Shown here: piece after piece, positions 1 through 7,224 of the stretch
Layout of the letters: each line of letters opens with the position of its first letter
Position numbering within the stretch: position 1 is the first letter of the stretch
Virus record (IMG/VR): IMGVR_UViG_3300022699_000134
Coordinates: 1 to 27,575 of that record
Direction: 5' to 3' (one strand)
Length of the DNA: 27,575 bases
Source: a virus
Made by a program: the position numbers and the translations under genes
Notes under the pieces: model-generated
What the model was told of the DNA's origin: nothing
Databases searched by the model: none
Seen by the model: only the letters and a program-made list of their open reading frames with translations

Positions 1-1
1 G

Positions 2-64
2 TCTTCTTTACACGAAGTCGATTTGAAAAGGGTAAAAGATGGGCAGTACCTCATCAATAAATGA
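2..64 (+). CDS. C-terminal end of a tiny ORF open at the window edge
   Basis: The frame starting at base 2 is open to a TGA at 62-64 and reads SSLHEVDLKRVKDGQYLINK, a plausible coding sequence. The window starts inside it, so no start codon is visible. If the last two bases of the window (AT) are joined to base 1 (G), an ATG falls exactly in this frame, giving a 21-residue protein directly upstream of terS. That supports a circular or circularly permuted genome but is only an inference. No family is recognised. It could also be chance, because frame 1 is open to base 60 as well. Confidence 0.35.
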   Translation, partial: SSLHEVDLKRVKDGQYLINK

Positions 65-80
65 TAAAATTTGAGCAATA

Positions 81-530
81 ATGCCAGGAAGAAAAAGAAA
101 ACCGACAGCAATGGTAAAGGCTGCCGGCACATATAGGAAGGATAGACACGAGGACCGCTTGGAGGTGCAGGGCCGCCCGGAGCTCCCAGCGTTTCAAAGC
201 ACGGAGGAGACGTTCCACTGGTTGGTCAAGCACCTTGACGATCTTGGTGTAGTCGCTGAGGTTGATGCGCTAGCGCTTCAGATGTTAGCGGACAGCTGGG
301 AGGATTACGTGGCCGCTCGTGCAGTGATAAAAAAGAACGGTCCAACGTATACCACCACCACAGCACAAGGTGATGAGATGCACCGGCCACGCCCAGAGCT
401 TGCAATGATGCAAGAGGCATGGAATAGAATTAAAAAGATGCTGCCGGAGTTTGGACTCACTGCAGCAGCTAGAGCAAAATTAAGTGCACCGGACAAGGTG
501 CAGAGTTTAGAAGATTTATTGGGAGGTTAA
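81..530 (+). CDS. terS: Phage terminase small subunit, P27 family
   Basis: This is the DNA-recognition subunit of the packaging motor, which binds the phage genome near its cut site and hands it to the large subunit. The 149 residues follow the P27/Terminase_4 plan: a basic N-terminus (PGRKRKP), a central helical stretch around residues 58-85 (VAEVDALALQMLADSWEDY), a TYTTTTAQGDEMHRPRPELA segment at about 89-108, and the typical ending LPEFGLTAAARAKL around 120-134. The length is normal for the family. The stop is followed one base later by the ATG of the large terminase, so the two are co-transcribed and probably translationally coupled. The start at 81 follows an A/T-rich leader; no better upstream start exists in frame. 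Confidence 0.9.
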   Translation: MPGRKRKPTAMVKAAGTYRKDRHEDRLEVQGRPELPAFQSTEETFHWLVKHLDDLGVVAEVDALALQMLADSWEDYVAARAVIKKNGPTYTTTTAQGDEMHRPRPELAMMQEAWNRIKKMLPEFGLTAAARAKLSAPDKVQSLEDLLGG

Positions 531-531
531 G

Positions 532-2079
532 ATGTACGACGAGAACAAAGCAGAGCGAGTCATTAGATTTATTGAAAAGGTGTGTACACACGTGAAGGGT
601 GAGCTTGCAAACAAAGCCTTTATTTTAGAGGAGTGGCAGAAGGAGTACATCCGTGAGTTGTTTGGTACGGTGAATGCTGACGGCACACGTCAGTACCGAA
701 CCTCGTTTGTCTTTATACCGAGGAAGAACGGGAAGAGCAACCTGCTCGCCGCCATTGGTTTGGCACTGTTGTTTATTGACAAAGAGCCAGGAGCGGAAAT
801 CTATGTTTGTGCCTCTTCACGAGACCAAGCAAATGCCATCTTTGATGTGTGTAAGCAAATGATACGGAACCAGCCAGTGCTGGAGCGTGGCTGTAAAGTG
901 TACCGCAATAGTATTGTGCTTGGCGGTACCAATTCATTTCTCAAGGCTGTAGCTGCAGATGCTGGAGTTTTGCATGGGGCGAACGCTAGTGCAGTGCTTT
1001 ATGATGAGGTCCACAGTGCTAAGAATCGTGAGCTGTGGGATGTAATGGCCACCTCGATGGGTGCCAGGGCTCAGCCGCTTATGTTCGGTATATCTACCGC
1101 TGGAGTTTTTGACCCCAATAGCGTTTGCTTTGAGCTTTACGACTATGGGAAGAAGGTGCGTGACGGCATCATTGAGGACAACACGTTCCTGCCGCTGATT
1201 TACGAGGCAGAGATTGGCGACGACATTTATAGTGAGGAGACGTGGCGCAAAGCGAATCCAAACTACGAGGTCAGTATCAAGCCGGAGTATTTTAGGAAGA
1301 TGAGCAACGAGGCAAAGACACTGCCCAGCGCAGAGATAGCGTTCCGACAGCTGCACCTGAATCAGTGGGTAAATTCTCTCGCCTCTTGGATTGCTGATGA
1401 CGAGTGGATGCAGAGCAGTGGTTCGGTAAACCTCTCAGAGCTTAAAGGACGCCCTTGTTATGGCGGTTTAGATTTGGCTGCCGTGGAGGATGTTACTGCT
1501 TTTGTGTTGATATTCCCCTGGGACGATGGAAGCATTAAGGTGCTGCCCTACCTATTTGTAAGTGAGGCGGCTGTTGAGCGCAGGAGAGTGCAGACCGGTG
1601 GCTCTTACGACAGCTTTGTCGCTAAAGGTGAGCTCATCGTTACCGATGGCAATTCTACGGACTACAACGTAATAAGAAACAAGATCATAGAGGCGGCCAC
1701 GGTATTCGATATTCAGAGCATCGCTTTTGACCGGTGGAATTCCAACAGCTTGGTCCAGCAGTTGACGGACGAGGGGATTGATATGGACCCGTTCGGCCAG
1801 GGGTTTGTCTCTATGAGTGGCCCTATCAAAAATGCGGAGGTGTTGGTTAAAAAGAGACTGTTGCACCACGGCGGTCACTCTATGCTGCGTTGGATGGTTG
1901 GGAATGTTGTGGTGAAGAAAGACGATGCCGAGAACGTGAAATTTAGCAAGGCAAAAGCCGGTGATAAGATTGACGGCGTGGTCGCTTTGATTATGGCACT
2001 GGGCGAAAAGATGACGGTTGAAAATTCAGATGTGAGTAAAAGCTCGACCTATGAATCGCAAGATATTCGCTTTTTATGA
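532..2079 (+). CDS. terL: Phage terminase large subunit (ATPase and nuclease), HK97-like Terminase_1
   Basis: This is the motor ATPase and endonuclease that cuts concatemeric DNA and pumps it through the portal. The ATPase half shows a Walker A variant IPRKNGKS at residues 62-69 and a Walker B AVLYDE at about 154-159. The C-terminal RNase H-like nuclease has acidic positions fitting the family: D314 in GGLDLA, D400 in IAFDRW and D481 in KIDGVVALIMALG. At 515 residues it is full length. It begins one base after the terS stop, and its TGA overlaps the ATG of the next small gene (ATGA). HK97-type large terminases commonly work with an HNH protein to make cos ends, and an HNH gene sits near the other end of this window. 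Confidence 0.95.
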   Translation: MYDENKAERVIRFIEKVCTHVKGELANKAFILEEWQKEYIRELFGTVNADGTRQYRTSFVFIPRKNGKSNLLAAIGLALLFIDKEPGAEIYVCASSRDQANAIFDVCKQMIRNQPVLERGCKVYRNSIVLGGTNSFLKAVAADAGVLHGANASAVLYDEVHSAKNRELWDVMATSMGARAQPLMFGISTAGVFDPNSVCFELYDYGKKVRDGIIEDNTFLPLIYEAEIGDDIYSEETWRKANPNYEVSIKPEYFRKMSNEAKTLPSAEIAFRQLHLNQWVNSLASWIADDEWMQSSGSVNLSELKGRPCYGGLDLAAVEDVTAFVLIFPWDDGSIKVLPYLFVSEAAVERRRVQTGGSYDSFVAKGELIVTDGNSTDYNVIRNKIIEAATVFDIQSIAFDRWNSNSLVQQLTDEGIDMDPFGQGFVSMSGPIKNAEVLVKKRLLHHGGHSMLRWMVGNVVVKKDDAENVKFSKAKAGDKIDGVVALIMALGEKMTVENSDVSKSSTYESQDIRFL

Positions 2080-2225
2080 CGTTGGAGGAAGCGCAAAAAT
2101 TAGCCGTTTGCTTATTTGATATATACGATTACACACCTTATGTGCGTCATCTAGGAGGTGAAAATTACGCTGTAGAGGTGATTTTTGAGAAAAAGATTCT
2201 TAGTATTAAAACTTGCCGTTATTAA
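2076..2225 (+). CDS. Small hypothetical protein overlapping the terL stop
   Basis: A 49-residue ORF starts at an ATG overlapping the terL stop (ATGA at 2076-2079) and ends at TAA 2223-2225. It begins MTLEEAQKLAVCLFDIY and continues with a segment reading YAVEVIFEKKILSIKTCRY, which looks like a helix followed by two beta strands. The overlap suggests translational coupling to terL. It resembles no family I can name. Its stop codon lies inside the first conserved bases of regulatory element A, so the gene ends exactly where that element begins. Confidence 0.6.
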   Translation: MTLEEAQKLAVCLFDIYDYTPYVRHLGGENYAVEVIFEKKILSIKTCRY

Positions 2226-2357
2226 CAATCTGGTGTTTATTTTTGTTTTTTTTCTGCTATATATAGGGAGAAAAAAAATAAAACATCGGATTTTGTCTTT
2301 GCATTTTTTTCTCTGCGTGTGCTCATTTGCGCACCCGCAGATAAAAAGATGCTTGCA
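2220..2357 (+). promoter_or_regulatory. Element A: repeated promoter-like region with a covarying hairpin
   Basis: This ~138-base stretch is homologous to 18614-18753. Shared parts in order: ATTAACAATCT, GTGTTTATTTT, a T-rich arm, CTGCTATATATAGG, an A-rich arm, a TTTG-type -7 box (TGTCTTTG at 2294-2301), CTTTGCATTTTTTTCTCT, a hairpin at 2312-2341, and AGATAAAAAGATGCTTGCA. The 24-base hairpin core (2315-2338) differs strongly from that in element B but folds the same way. If the -7 box is used, RNA would start just upstream of the hairpin, placing it at the 5' end of the transcript. It lies upstream of a small gene at 2446. Function is unknown; the repetition and shared pairing are seen directly. 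Confidence 0.75.
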
Positions 2358-2372
2358 TAGCTGACAAAAAAA

Positions 2373-2453
2373 ATGAGGTATACATTCGGACGGTATAGTT
2401 TTTTTAGTAACTTGATTGAGCAACAACAACAAAAAAGTAAAAGTTATGTATAG
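2373..2453 (+). CDS. Possible 26-residue leader peptide
   Basis: An ATG after an A-rich leader opens a 26-codon frame (MRYTFGRYSFFSNLIEQQQQ, then KSKSYV) that ends in TAG at 2451-2453. It overlaps the ATG of the next gene at 2446 by eight bases. It could be a leader peptide coupling translation to the following gene, or chance. There is no equivalent ORF after element B, which argues against a conserved role. Confidence 0.2.
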   Translation: MRYTFGRYSFFSNLIEQQQQKSKSYV

Positions 2454-2640
2454 CAGTTTTGAAATTGGGGATATCCTCAAAAGCAACAAATTCAAATGGG
2501 TGTACAAGATCATCAACATTAAGAATGGTGTGGCCACCCTGGAAGACATTAACAAGAACACCGTGAGAGTTAGGTTCACTCTTTCCGCTTTGGCGCAGCG
2601 GGTAAAAAACGGTATCTTTGCCCATCGGCCGCAGATGTAG
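2446..2640 (+). CDS. Small hypothetical protein of a moron-like cassette
   Basis: This is a 64-residue protein starting MYSSFEIGDILKSNKFKWVY. The alternation of short beta strands (VYKIINI, GVATLEDI, TVRVRF) followed by a helix suggests a small SH3-like barrel; no family is recognised. I prefer the ATG at 2446 over the upstream TTG at 2416, because the intervening sequence (AACAACAACAAAAAAG) is the A-rich leader typical of Bacteroidota genes. The gene is bounded by regulatory element A upstream and an intrinsic terminator at 2668 downstream, while terminase and portal lie on either side. That arrangement, one gene with its own signals inside the late region, is what is called a moron, so it may be expressed at a different time from the structural genes. 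Confidence 0.65.
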   Translation: MYSSFEIGDILKSNKFKWVYKIINIKNGVATLEDINKNTVRVRFTLSALAQRVKNGIFAHRPQM

Positions 2641-2667
2641 TTGTTATTTGGTTTTGTTAATAGCGGT

Positions 2668-2700
2668 GCCCTACCAGTTATTGGTAGGGCTTTTTTATTT
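2668..2700 (+). terminator. Strong intrinsic terminator after the small cassette gene
   Basis: A perfect 9-bp stem, GCCCTACCA (2668-2676) with TGGTAGGGC (2682-2690), has a 5-base loop and is followed at once by TTTTTTATTT. It separates the element A transcript from the head operon, which has its own promoter 35 bases downstream. Confidence 0.9.
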
Positions 2701-2713
2701 TCTAAAACTTTGG

Positions 2714-2742
2714 TTTTGAGCCTTGAGAGATAGTTATATTTG
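2714..2742 (+). promoter_or_regulatory. Bacteroidota-type promoter for the head gene operon
   Basis: A perfect TAnnTTTG -7 box (TATATTTG, 2735-2742) is preceded by TTTTG at 2714-2718 (16-base gap) and TTTG at 2709-2712 (22-base gap), either of which could serve as the -33 element. The portal ATG follows 28 bases later and a terminator ends just upstream, so this is the likely start of the structural transcript. Confidence 0.7.
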
Positions 2743-2770
2743 AGCGTAATTACAATGTATCTCGCCAAAT

Positions 2771-3982
2771 ATGGCTGAAAATCAAAACTTCTTCGGACGC
2801 ATCCTTGGTGCATTTAGAGCTTCGCCTAACCGTCCTTCAACATCGTTGGCCAATCCGGCCTCCTGGATGTTTGACGGCTCGGCCTCTAAAACGGGCATCG
2901 CAATCACTGAAGACAGCGCAATGCGTTTGTCTGCAGTCTTTGGTGCGGTTCGTGTAATCTCTGAGACGATCGCTACACTCCCGTGGGACGTGAAGCAAGA
3001 TGCAGAGGGTTCTACACGCACAGCAGATGCGCACCCTATCAATAAGCTCATCCATCATCCAAATGGAATGATGACGGACTTTAACTTCCGTGAAGTGTGC
3101 CAGGCGCATCTTTGTTTGCACGGTAATGCGTTTATTGCTATCAAGCGCAACGAAGCTGGGCAGCCTATAAAACTTATTCCAATACATCCGGACCGAGTAG
3201 AGGTAAAGGTGTACCAAGACGAGAAGTTCTACGTCATCGACCAAGGTAAAGAAACCTTTGACGATACCGAGATTATCCACATCGTTGGTTTGTCTTTTGA
3301 CGGTATTGTTGGAAAGAGTGTAATCGAAGCAGCAAGAGAGAGTATTGGCCTAGGTTTGGCTGCTGACCAGTTCGGTGGCTCATTCTTTGGTAATGGCGCA
3401 AACGTAAGTGCAGTGCTCACGCACCCGGGAAGGCTCTCAGATGACGCCTACAAGCGTTTGATGGCTTCTTGGCAACGTAGGTACAGCGGACTAGATAACG
3501 CTCATAAGACGGCAATTTTAGAGGAGGGTATGAACCTGCAAAAAGTAAGCATCTCACCAAGCGAATCTCAATTTTTAGAGACTCGCCAGTTTGGTGTGGT
3601 AGACATTGCACGCTTCTTCCGCATTCCTCTTGCTTACTTAGGATCATTAGAAAATAGCTCAACGAGAGCAAACATTGAGGAGCAAGGCATCCAGTTCCAG
3701 CGCAATACCATTTTGCCGTGGGTGAAGAGATGGGAGGCGGAATTCAACCGCAAGCTCTTCCCCAATGGTGATGACTATTACATCCGTTTCAATATGGACG
3801 GTCTACTGCGTGGTGATTTAGCTTCTAGATATTCAAGCTACTCAGTAGCTCGCCAATGGGGCTGGTTGTCAGTGAATGACATCCGCAAGTTTGAAGGATT
3901 AGATAACATTGAAGGGGGAGATGTGTATCTCCAGCCGCTCAACATGGTTGATGCTGCAACCGATAATACCGACGATGACTAA
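2771..3982 (+). CDS. Phage portal protein, HK97 family
   Basis: The portal forms the dodecameric ring at the capsid vertex through which DNA is packaged and to which the connector attaches. The 403 residues match the HK97-type portal family: an N-terminal MAENQNFFGRILGAF, then AMRLSAVFGAVRVISETIATLPWDV around 51-75, HPINKLIHHPNGMMTDFNFRE, LCLHGNAFIAI, IIHIVGLSFDGIVGKS, and a C-terminal clip and wing containing RQFGVVDIARFFRIPLAYLG. The protein ends DAATDNTDDD. It is the first gene after the promoter at 2735, and its final base is shared with the first base of the protease ATG. Length is typical. Confidence 0.93.
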   Translation: MAENQNFFGRILGAFRASPNRPSTSLANPASWMFDGSASKTGIAITEDSAMRLSAVFGAVRVISETIATLPWDVKQDAEGSTRTADAHPINKLIHHPNGMMTDFNFREVCQAHLCLHGNAFIAIKRNEAGQPIKLIPIHPDRVEVKVYQDEKFYVIDQGKETFDDTEIIHIVGLSFDGIVGKSVIEAARESIGLGLAADQFGGSFFGNGANVSAVLTHPGRLSDDAYKRLMASWQRRYSGLDNAHKTAILEEGMNLQKVSISPSESQFLETRQFGVVDIARFFRIPLAYLGSLENSSTRANIEEQGIQFQRNTILPWVKRWEAEFNRKLFPNGDDYYIRFNMDGLLRGDLASRYSSYSVARQWGWLSVNDIRKFEGLDNIEGGDVYLQPLNMVDAATDNTDDD

Positions 3983-5262
3983 TGCCTTGGACTAATTACC
4001 CACAAGCAGCGAAAGACAACGCACAGCGTGCCCTGGACCTTAGAGAAGAAGAAGGAACGGATTGCGGTACTGTTGTCGGTTGGAACACTGCCCGCATTTT
4101 AGCAAATGGTGAGGTGGTGAGTGAGGAGCGACTTCCTCGCATCTTTAGCTTTTTGTCTCGTGCTAAAGTGTACGACACTGGCAGCTTCAAAGATGAAGAG
4201 GGGGACCAAGTGTGCGGCTCTATAATGTACGCAGCTTGGGGAGGTGACGAGATGCTTGAGTGGGCTCGTGAAACATTAGAGAGTGAAGAAATGGAAGAGA
4301 GACATATTAAAAGCGTAGTCGAGACTGACGAGGAGATTGTCATCACCTTTGGTAAGGGTGAGATGGTCGAGGAGGAAGGCTACAAGGATAAGGACAAGAG
4401 AGCAGAGCCGGATGAGCTTGTTGTTGGCGATTTTGTGCGCTGGAACACTTCAGGCGGAAACGCTTACGGCCTTATCATTCAAATAGAAAGAGATGGAGAG
4501 CTTGAAGCGGACAGCGGCTTCACGATCACGGGAACTGCTGACAATCCAGCTGCTCTCATCAGAATATACCGTTACTCTTCAGAAGAGGAGGCGTACATTG
4601 AGCGCAAGCCGGTCCTCAACGTGGTGCACTTATTCTCAACGCTTGAGAAGTTTGATGCGGAGGTGAGAAGCCATACCGCTATCGTTGAAAAGCGTGAGTT
4701 TAGAATGGAGAATGCCGAATATGAAGGCAACACGGTCCGTGGCTATGCTGCTGTATACAACAGCGACAGCGAATGGATGGGAGGCTTCTACGAGCAGATT
4801 GCTCCAGGGGCTTTTGACGGCGTGATGGACAATGACGTGAGAGCCTACTTCAACCATGACGAGAATCTACTTCTAGGTCGTGTATCAAGCGGCACCTTGC
4901 GCATTGGTACGGATGCTCGTGGGCTCTACTACGAGGTAGATATGCCGAACACATCCTACGCTAACGATTTGGTGGAGCTGATGAAGCGTGGCGATGTAAA
5001 CCAAAGTTCGTTTGCTTTCTTGATTGGTGAGGATCGCTGGGAAGAGAGAGACGGCAAAACGTACAGAATAATAGAAAAGGTATCAAGGCTTCTTGATGTA
5101 TCCCCCGTAGCACAACCTGCGTATCCGGATGCGACAAGTGAATTGATGAGAAATAATACACCGAAGTCAGAAGGTGCTGAGGTAGATGCTCCGGCAGATA
5201 TCAAAGAAGAATCTGACATTGAAATCTTTGAGTATAAATTGAAACTTCTAAAAATCGATTAA
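3982..5262 (+). CDS. Prohead protease (S78 type) with two extra N-terminal domains
   Basis: The C-terminal part (about 235-400) is the HK97-type serine protease that matures the prohead. It has YEGNTVRGYAAVYN, the histidine in FNHDENLLLGR (H292) and the serine in VNQSSFAF (S343). Two modules precede it. Residues 1-100 carry a pattern known from other phage head proteins: TVVGWNTARILANGEVVSEE, then CGSIMYAAWGGDEMLEW. Residues ~143-222 hold a VGDFVRWNTSGG...TITGTADNPAALIRIYR module that elsewhere occurs as a small separate protein. At 426 residues it is about twice the size of a minimal protease. The gene sits in the canonical place between portal and capsid. The extra modules may be cleaved off or may act as scaffold; their role is unknown. 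Confidence 0.88.
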   Translation: MPWTNYPQAAKDNAQRALDLREEEGTDCGTVVGWNTARILANGEVVSEERLPRIFSFLSRAKVYDTGSFKDEEGDQVCGSIMYAAWGGDEMLEWARETLESEEMEERHIKSVVETDEEIVITFGKGEMVEEEGYKDKDKRAEPDELVVGDFVRWNTSGGNAYGLIIQIERDGELEADSGFTITGTADNPAALIRIYRYSSEEEAYIERKPVLNVVHLFSTLEKFDAEVRSHTAIVEKREFRMENAEYEGNTVRGYAAVYNSDSEWMGGFYEQIAPGAFDGVMDNDVRAYFNHDENLLLGRVSSGTLRIGTDARGLYYEVDMPNTSYANDLVELMKRGDVNQSSFAFLIGEDRWEERDGKTYRIIEKVSRLLDVSPVAQPAYPDATSELMRNNTPKSEGAEVDAPADIKEESDIEIFEYKLKLLKID

Positions 5263-5263
5263 A

Positions 5264-6463
5264 ATGAAAAATATCGAATTGAGAGGACGCCGTGCACAGC
5301 TTATCAAAGACGCTGACGCTATTGTTGCTGCTGCACAGGCTGAGGGACGTTCTATGACGTCTGAAGAAAAATCAAAGTTTGAGGCTATCGAAGCTGACGC
5401 TCGTGGTCTTAAACAAGAGATTGAAATCATCGAGCGCAATGCTGAGATGAAGAAAGAAATCGCTGGCCTAGAAGGTGAGGCTCGTGCTGCTGCTCCAAAA
5501 CTTGATGCTAAAGGTGCTTTTTCTAAGTACTTGCGTCACGGTATGGGTGCTTTGACTGCTGAAGAGCGTTCTTTGGTACAAAAGCGTGGTACAGCTACTC
5601 AGGTAGTAGGTACTGACTCTTTGGGTGGTTTCTTGGTACCTCGTGAGTTCAGCAATGAGCTTGACGTAGCTACTGCTTTCACTGGTGAGGTTGAGCGTTT
5701 GGCTAAGAAGCTAAACACTGCATCAGGTGGTTTGTTGGACTACCCAACATTGAACGACACTGCAACTGACGCTAACTTAGTGAGCGAGGCTTCTGCAGTA
5801 ACTGTTCAAGATATGACTTTCGCTAACGCACAACTTTCTGCTTACAACTACTCTTCTTTGGTGAAGGTATCTCAGCAGTTGTTGCAAGACAGCGCTTTTG
5901 ATCTTGACGCTTTCTTGGTTGAGGCTATGGGTGAGCGTATCGCTCGTGCTACAAACGCTGCATTCACTACCGGTACTGGTTCAAGCCAGCCACAAGGTAT
6001 TGTAACGGGTTCTTCTTTGGGTAACACTGCAGCTGGAGCTTCTGCTATCGTTGCAGACGATATCCTAGACCTTATCTACTCTGTTGATGCTTCTTACCGT
6101 AACAAGCCAGGATTTGGTTTGATGGCGCACGATAACATCATTGCTGCTGTACGTGCTTTGGGTATTGGTTCAAGCAACGACTTCCCAATCTTCATTCCAT
6201 CAATGGAAGCAGGACAGCCAGACCGCATCTTCGGTGTTCCAGTATACGTGAACAACGATATGCAGTCAAGCATCGCTACTGGTACGAAGACAATGGTAGC
6301 TGCTGACTTCAGCAAGTTCGTTGTTCGTAACGCTGGTGGTATTCAGATGCTACGCTTGAACGAGCGTTTTGCTGATGAGCTCGAGGTGGGCTTTGTGAGC
6401 TGGAAACGTTCTGACTCTAAAGTATTGGACACTCGTGCTGTTAAGCACTTGATCCAGGCATAA
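5264..6463 (+). CDS. Major capsid protein, HK97 fold
   Basis: This is the shell-forming capsid subunit. Residues 1-75 are charged and helical (coiled coil) and correspond to the delta domain that acts as internal scaffold and is removed by the protease encoded just upstream. The mature part begins near the typical GTDSLGGFLVPREFSNEL (residues 117-134) and continues with the HK97-family segments FTTGTGSSQPQGIV and FGVPVYVNNDM. Total length, 399 residues, is normal. Codon choice is strikingly biased to GCT, GGT, CGT and TCT compared with neighbouring genes, as expected for the most highly translated phage protein. Confidence 0.95.
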   Translation: MKNIELRGRRAQLIKDADAIVAAAQAEGRSMTSEEKSKFEAIEADARGLKQEIEIIERNAEMKKEIAGLEGEARAAAPKLDAKGAFSKYLRHGMGALTAEERSLVQKRGTATQVVGTDSLGGFLVPREFSNELDVATAFTGEVERLAKKLNTASGGLLDYPTLNDTATDANLVSEASAVTVQDMTFANAQLSAYNYSSLVKVSQQLLQDSAFDLDAFLVEAMGERIARATNAAFTTGTGSSQPQGIVTGSSLGNTAAGASAIVADDILDLIYSVDASYRNKPGFGLMAHDNIIAAVRALGIGSSNDFPIFIPSMEAGQPDRIFGVPVYVNNDMQSSIATGTKTMVAADFSKFVVRNAGGIQMLRLNERFADELEVGFVSWKRSDSKVLDTRAVKHLIQA

Positions 6464-6465
6464 GG

Positions 6466-6654
6466 ATGAAAGTAGTCTTTAAAAAGACTGTTGTTGGTTC
6501 AGGGTTCCGCTTTCGCCAAGGTGCGGAGGCGGACCTCCCCAACGACAGAGCTATGGAATTTTTAAACGCTGGGTTCTGCGAGGCAGTCGCTGAACCTCCA
6601 AAGAAGCGTGCTAAAAAGAGCGTAAGCAAACCAAAAACAAAAGAGACACGATAA
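6466..6654 (+). CDS. Small basic protein following the capsid gene
   Basis: This 62-residue protein begins MKVVFKKTVVGSGFRFRQGA and ends in a lysine-rich tail (KKRAKKSVSKPKTKETR). Two bases separate it from the capsid stop and its own TAA runs straight into the next ATG, so it belongs to the head operon. The front half looks like a small beta fold, with LPNDRAMEFLNAGFCEAV resembling the helix of short head-associated proteins found at this position in many siphoviruses. The basic tail might contact DNA. No function is assigned. Confidence 0.7.
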   Translation: MKVVFKKTVVGSGFRFRQGAEADLPNDRAMEFLNAGFCEAVAEPPKKRAKKSVSKPKTKETR

Positions 6655-7224
6655 ATGGCTTATTCAGTAGTTACACCGGCAGCAAGTGAACCAATCACTT
6701 TGACTGAAGCTAAAAACTTCCTACGTGTTGATGGTAGTGACGAGGACGCACTTATTACCGCCCTTATTTCTGCTGCACGTGAGATGTGTGAGAGTTACAC
6801 TCGCCGCATCTTGGTGACTACTACCATAGACGAGTATTTTGACAGCTTCCCAAATTACAAGGACGCTCTTTCAAAAGACATCATCTATTTGAGCCGTGGT
6901 CCGGTACAAAGTGTTAGCAGCGTCAAGTATGTAGATGAGATAGGCTCAGAGGAGACCGTTGACCCTAGCTACTACGTTGTGGACACTATTAGTGAGCCGG
7001 CACGTATCGCTTCCACTGCAGGGTGGTTTGCTACTAACGGAATCATCAATCAGGTGATCGTTAGATACACCGTTGGTACGGATGTGAGTGCAATCCCAAC
7101 GCCATTAAAGCAGGGGATGATGCTCATCATCAGCGACCTATACGACAATCGTGGTGATAGAGTGAAGAAGATGCCAACGGCATCGGAGTATTTATTTAAC
7201 CCGTTCCGCATCTTTACATTCTAA
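6655..7224 (+). CDS. Head-tail connector (adaptor) protein, HK97 gp6 / SPP1 gp15 type
   Basis: This protein forms the ring directly under the portal. Its N-terminus has the family hallmark EPITLTEAKNFLRVDGSDED, then ALITALISAAREMCESYTRR around residues 33-52. The C-terminal half has the paired IPTPLKQGMMLIISDLYDNR helix. The length of 189 residues is in the family range. The stop shares a base with the ATG of the next connector gene, in the usual adaptor, stopper, completion-protein order. Confidence 0.9.
   Translation: MAYSVVTPAASEPITLTEAKNFLRVDGSDEDALITALISAAREMCESYTRRILVTTTIDEYFDSFPNYKDALSKDIIYLSRGPVQSVSSVKYVDEIGSEETVDPSYYVVDTISEPARIASTAGWFATNGIINQVIVRYTVGTDVSAIPTPLKQGMMLIISDLYDNRGDRVKKMPTASEYLFNPFRIFTF

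Noticed and set aside
58-80. Promoter directly before terS (ATAAAATTTGAGC)
   Set aside because: It resembles TAnnTTTG only with an extra base, and no TTTG lies at a suitable distance upstream.
2416-2445. TTG start for the small gene at 2446
   Set aside because: The added ten codons come from AACAACAACAAAAAAG, which looks like an A-rich leader; ATG 2446 is better.
2151-2813. 220-codon - strand ORF across terL end, element A and portal start
   Set aside because: Low-complexity, crosses a terminator and two promoters, and no other - strand gene is supported; it is the reverse of known features.
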